Shown: piece by piece, positions 61,882-64,000 of the stretch
How the letters are laid out: each line of letters opens with the position of its first letter
Position numbering within the stretch: the stretch's first letter is position 1
Source of the DNA: an uncultured Bacteriovoracaceae bacterium
Lineage (GTDB): Bacteria; Bdellovibrionota; Bacteriovoracia; Bacteriovoracales; Bacteriovoracaceae
Assembly: GCA_950054155.1 (NCBI GenBank)
Contig: CATLOT010000020.1
Span: forward strand, 1-64,000
Length of the DNA: 64,000 nt
Direction: 5' to 3'
Notes under the pieces: generated by a model
The model's database searches: none
What the model saw: the letters and a program-made list of their open reading frames with translations, nothing else
What the model was told of the DNA's origin: nothing
Translations under genes and position numbers: made by a program

Positions 61882-63399
61882 TTACTGGCGTGTGGACTCA
61901 AAAAGAAGTCTTCTCTGCTTCTTTTGGGCGTTTTGATAAATCTTCTCATTTGTCTCTTCTGCGACTTCACTAGCAACAGAACGTGCCCTTTTTCGGGCAA
62001 AGAGGGTCGCAACGAGAGAGCCTGCTCTTTCTTTCGCCTTATCAGCCATATACGTGGCAATATCGTGGCTCACACTTTGGGAGACTGAACGAAGCGCTTC
62101 TTTCGCTATTTGCTTAGAGATTTCTTTTCCGCGCGTGTTTATCATTCTCTCAGTGAGGCGTCTCGCCGTTAGGTAGGTAATGTGTTTGATAAGACGATCG
62201 ACATCCTTTGAATAGACAAGTTCACTCTTTTTAATCACCTCCATCACTGGCTTCTTAGCAAGAGGACGAACTTTTTCATAAATATCTTTAACGAGAAGGG
62301 GATTAACCACTTTAGGCAGAAGATCCATGACGTATTGATGTGTTTCTCTCCAGGCCTTTTCATAGCCCTTCGTTTCCACAAGGACCTTCGCCACACGATA
62401 AGTCCTAATTTCAGCGACCTTCTTAGTTGAAGATTCATAGCTATCATAATAGTGAAAAGAATTTGTATCCTCTTGAGTATTGTCTCTTAATTGATTTTCA
62501 TAGGAACTCTTAACAGCAAGAGGAACTTGCTGGTCCTCACTCTCTCTTGCAAAATAGACGCCCCACCTTTTCATCGATTTTCCAGCAACATCCCAGACAA
62601 GCTGTGAACTTGCTTCCTTTATGGCAATAGGAGCCAGTTTTTCAACCTCACGATAGACCAACTCTTCAATAACTCGCACTGTCTCATCAAAAATAATGTC
62701 ATGAACCCAAATCTCACCTTTCTCTTCATCAATTTGGAATTCACTATCAAATGGCTCTTTGTCGATTTCAACACTGGCAATCCCTCTTGAAGCAGCCTTC
62801 TTTGGGGGAGTGATCGCAATATCATAATTGACTCCCTCCTCTACTTTGGGAAAGTAGTAGGAATAAGGCTCTTCAATAGTGTACTTTTCGCCATGAATAT
62901 CCTCAGGTCTCTTCGAGTATTCCTTAGGAAGAACAACTTCTCCCTTATGAAATACGTGCCCCGAATAGGCCGTAAGGTCAGTTCTCAAGATACTATTTTT
63001 TTGATTAACATCAACAAGATATTCACCACTATAAAGAGAGAATTCTCGCTGAGGAGTGCGGATAACTTTTTCACCTTTATAACTCAGAAGACGAATTCTA
63101 CCTCGTCCTAAGTTTACGTGGAGCTTTCCTTTCTTATTCACTAAAGATAAGAAAGTGTCTGATCCTATATGAATGAGAGTATTATCGGCTAGCATTACCT
63201 TGGCGTAACTCTTATCTCTCACTTTAATGGCAACAAACTCGTTAATCCCCTCGCCTAAGCGCGGTGAGAACCAACTCCTGCCTTCTTTACTTAGTTTCAC
63301 ATCGCCCACAATACTCGCAATAGTCCCCACACTTTGAGCAAAGCTATTAAAAGAAAAAATAAGTAAGAGGACTAAAAGAGTCCATTTTTTAACCTTCAT
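61882..63399 (-). CDS. FecR-domain exported protein
   Basis: A 505-residue protein with a signal peptide (KWTLLVLLLIFSFNSFAQSV, cleavage near SFA-QS). A FecR-type domain follows at about 23-145: VGTIASIVGDVKLSKEGRSW, GEGINEFVAIKVRDKSYAKV, DNTLIHIGSDTFLSLVNKKG and GRGRIRLLSYKGEKVIRTPQ. The C-terminal 250 residues are helical and basic with no recognised domain; the end (KERAGSLVATLFARKRARSV) is strongly positive. FecR-like domains in such secreted proteins are thought to bind partners in the periplasm. It is divergent from the next gene. Confidence 0.75.
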   Translation of the reverse strand: MKVKKWTLLVLLLIFSFNSFAQSVGTIASIVGDVKLSKEGRSWFSPRLGEGINEFVAIKVRDKSYAKVMLADNTLIHIGSDTFLSLVNKKGKLHVNLGRGRIRLLSYKGEKVIRTPQREFSLYSGEYLVDVNQKNSILRTDLTAYSGHVFHKGEVVLPKEYSKRPEDIHGEKYTIEEPYSYYFPKVEEGVNYDIAITPPKKAASRGIASVEIDKEPFDSEFQIDEEKGEIWVHDIIFDETVRVIEELVYREVEKLAPIAIKEASSQLVWDVAGKSMKRWGVYFARESEDQQVPLAVKSSYENQLRDNTQEDTNSFHYYDSYESSTKKVAEIRTYRVAKVLVETKGYEKAWRETHQYVMDLLPKVVNPLLVKDIYEKVRPLAKKPVMEVIKKSELVYSKDVDRLIKHITYLTARRLTERMINTRGKEISKQIAKEALRSVSQSVSHDIATYMADKAKERAGSLVATLFARKRARSVASEVAEETNEKIYQNAQKKQRRLLFESTRQ

Positions 63400-63495
63400 T
63401 ACCTTCTTTATCGGAAGATTAAAGGTAAAGCTTTGCCCTTTCGATCAAAACCTTTTCACTCTTGTTAAAATAACTTATGGAAATTAGGACTTAAT

Positions 63496-63502
63496 AAGAG
63501 AG
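63496..63502 (+). promoter_or_regulatory. Weak ribosome-binding site that decides an ATC start
   Basis: AAGAGAG seven bases before ATC at 63510-63512. An in-frame TAA at 63495-63497 precedes it and no ATG, GTG or TTG intervenes. The next ATG at 63549 falls inside the signal peptide. Confidence 0.45.
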
Positions 63503-63509
63503 TAATTTT

Positions 63510-64000
63510 ATCAGATTATTTTTAATCGCCTTACTTTTACTAATCTCAATGACTAGCTTTGCTCTAAGTGAAAGGCAGGCCCAGGACATTCGCTTTAGTA
63601 AGGCTAAACTCTATCTTGTTCAAAACCAAGAATCGAAGGCGATGGCCCTCTTTAAAAAAATTCTCAGTGGTCCCTTTCACTATGACGCAGAAATATTCTT
63701 AGCTCGCTATTTTTACGAGCAAAAAGTTTTTACAAAGAGTTTTCGTCTTTATCAACATATCCTCAAAGAGCAATTTAATAAGGCCATTGTTAATCATCCC
63801 TATTCTCATAAGAATCGCAGTAAGTTTGACACTGTTCTAAAAAAGATAAATCGCCCCTCCCCTCGAACTCTGAGCACAATCTTTGAATTAGCTGAGAAAT
63901 ATTTTGAGGCTTACACTTTTAGATATCTTCCCGAAGAGTTTCAAAAAAGTATCCTGAACCTTTCTCAAAAATATTTTCACATTAGTGATTTCTTTAATAT
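63510..64000 (+). CDS. Exported TPR-like protein, 5' part, apparent ATC start (3' end outside window)
   Basis: The frame stays open to the window end, giving about 163 residues. With ATC at 63510 as start, the protein begins with a signal peptide (RLFLIALLLLISMTSFA then LSERQAQD). Starting at the ATG at 63549 leaves only five residues before the cleavage site. The mature part is helical with TPR-like repetition (IRFSKAKLYLVQNQESKAMA, AEIFLARYFYEQKVFTKSFR). It is divergent from the FecR-domain gene with 110 bases between. Confidence 0.68.
   Translation, partial: MRLFLIALLLLISMTSFALSERQAQDIRFSKAKLYLVQNQESKAMALFKKILSGPFHYDAEIFLARYFYEQKVFTKSFRLYQHILKEQFNKAIVNHPYSHKNRSKFDTVLKKINRPSPRTLSTIFELAEKYFEAYTFRYLPEEFQKSILNLSQKYFHISDFFN

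Noticed and set aside
1-64000. CRISPR arrays, tRNA and rRNA genes
   Set aside because: No regularly spaced direct repeats, tRNA cloverleaf or rRNA segments were noticed. Short non-coding RNAs cannot be excluded by reading alone.

Overview
The window looks like a chromosomal segment of a Gram-negative bacterium with a low to moderate GC content, most likely a Bdellovibrionota member close to Bacteriovorax, Halobacteriovorax or Peredibacter. This is inferred from gene content: an unusual large PurL, AgmX/PglI (TonB-like) domain proteins, a DUF3450/ExbB/ExbB/ExbD/TonB cluster, many small signalling proteins and many secreted proteins without close relatives. No 16S rRNA or tRNA is present to settle it. 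Genes are tightly packed; several neighbours overlap at their stops, and no gap exceeds about 215 bases.

Layout: 1-1018 is the 3' end of prfC. 1019-4265 holds small secreted or membrane proteins, an ECF sigma factor operon and a STAS-like plus histidine-kinase-dimerisation-domain-only pair. 4232-6044 carries a ceramidase-like membrane protein and rlmN. 6089-11466 is a secreted set: a lipoprotein-like amidoligase-fold protein, an unknown partner and a divergent papain-like peptidase. 11453-16137 has a stand-alone RlmK-type methyltransferase, a TauE-like permease, a Cys-rich Sel1-repeat protein, a GT4 glycosyltransferase and a small secreted protein.

16124-26911 is a purine operon on the minus strand, transcribed purF-C-D-N-L-Q-H-M and translationally coupled throughout; with purE, purK and purB elsewhere it would complete IMP synthesis. 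27010-28396 has apaG and a hydrolase, followed by an HNH protein. 29099-34681 is a signalling island: two diverged HD-GYP-like proteins, an OmpR-type regulator, an Hpt protein and two receiver-PilZ-like proteins, with no sensor kinase. 34836-38983 has an outer-membrane barrel, a secreted unknown and an AidB-like acyl-CoA dehydrogenase.

38980-41765 (minus) has CpaF/TadA, a cupredoxin-like protein, a secreted alpha-crystallin-like protein and a thioredoxin-like protein. 41836-50480 (minus) is a self-contained TonB energy-coupling operon ending in its own TonB-dependent receptor and an ankyrin lipoprotein, with a secreted beta-helix protein just upstream. 52056-53425 has a small NIF3/PII-like protein and a secreted HEXXH protease. 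One IS1-like element (53488-54493) follows, then an SDR plus PD-(D/E)XK pair and an acyl-CoA dehydrogenase behind a palindromic operator. 57944-60971 is a divergent locus with two AgmX/PglI-domain proteins, one fused to a protein kinase through a membrane segment. The end has a lipoprotein, a FecR-domain protein and the start of a TPR-like secreted protein.

The most unusual observation is that three genes (40575 minus, 58840 plus, 63510 plus) have a ribosome-binding site and coherent N-terminus only if they start at ATT, ATA and ATC. The best candidates for undescribed systems are the kinase/AgmX locus, the secreted amidoligase/peptidase set and the STAS/DHp-only pair.
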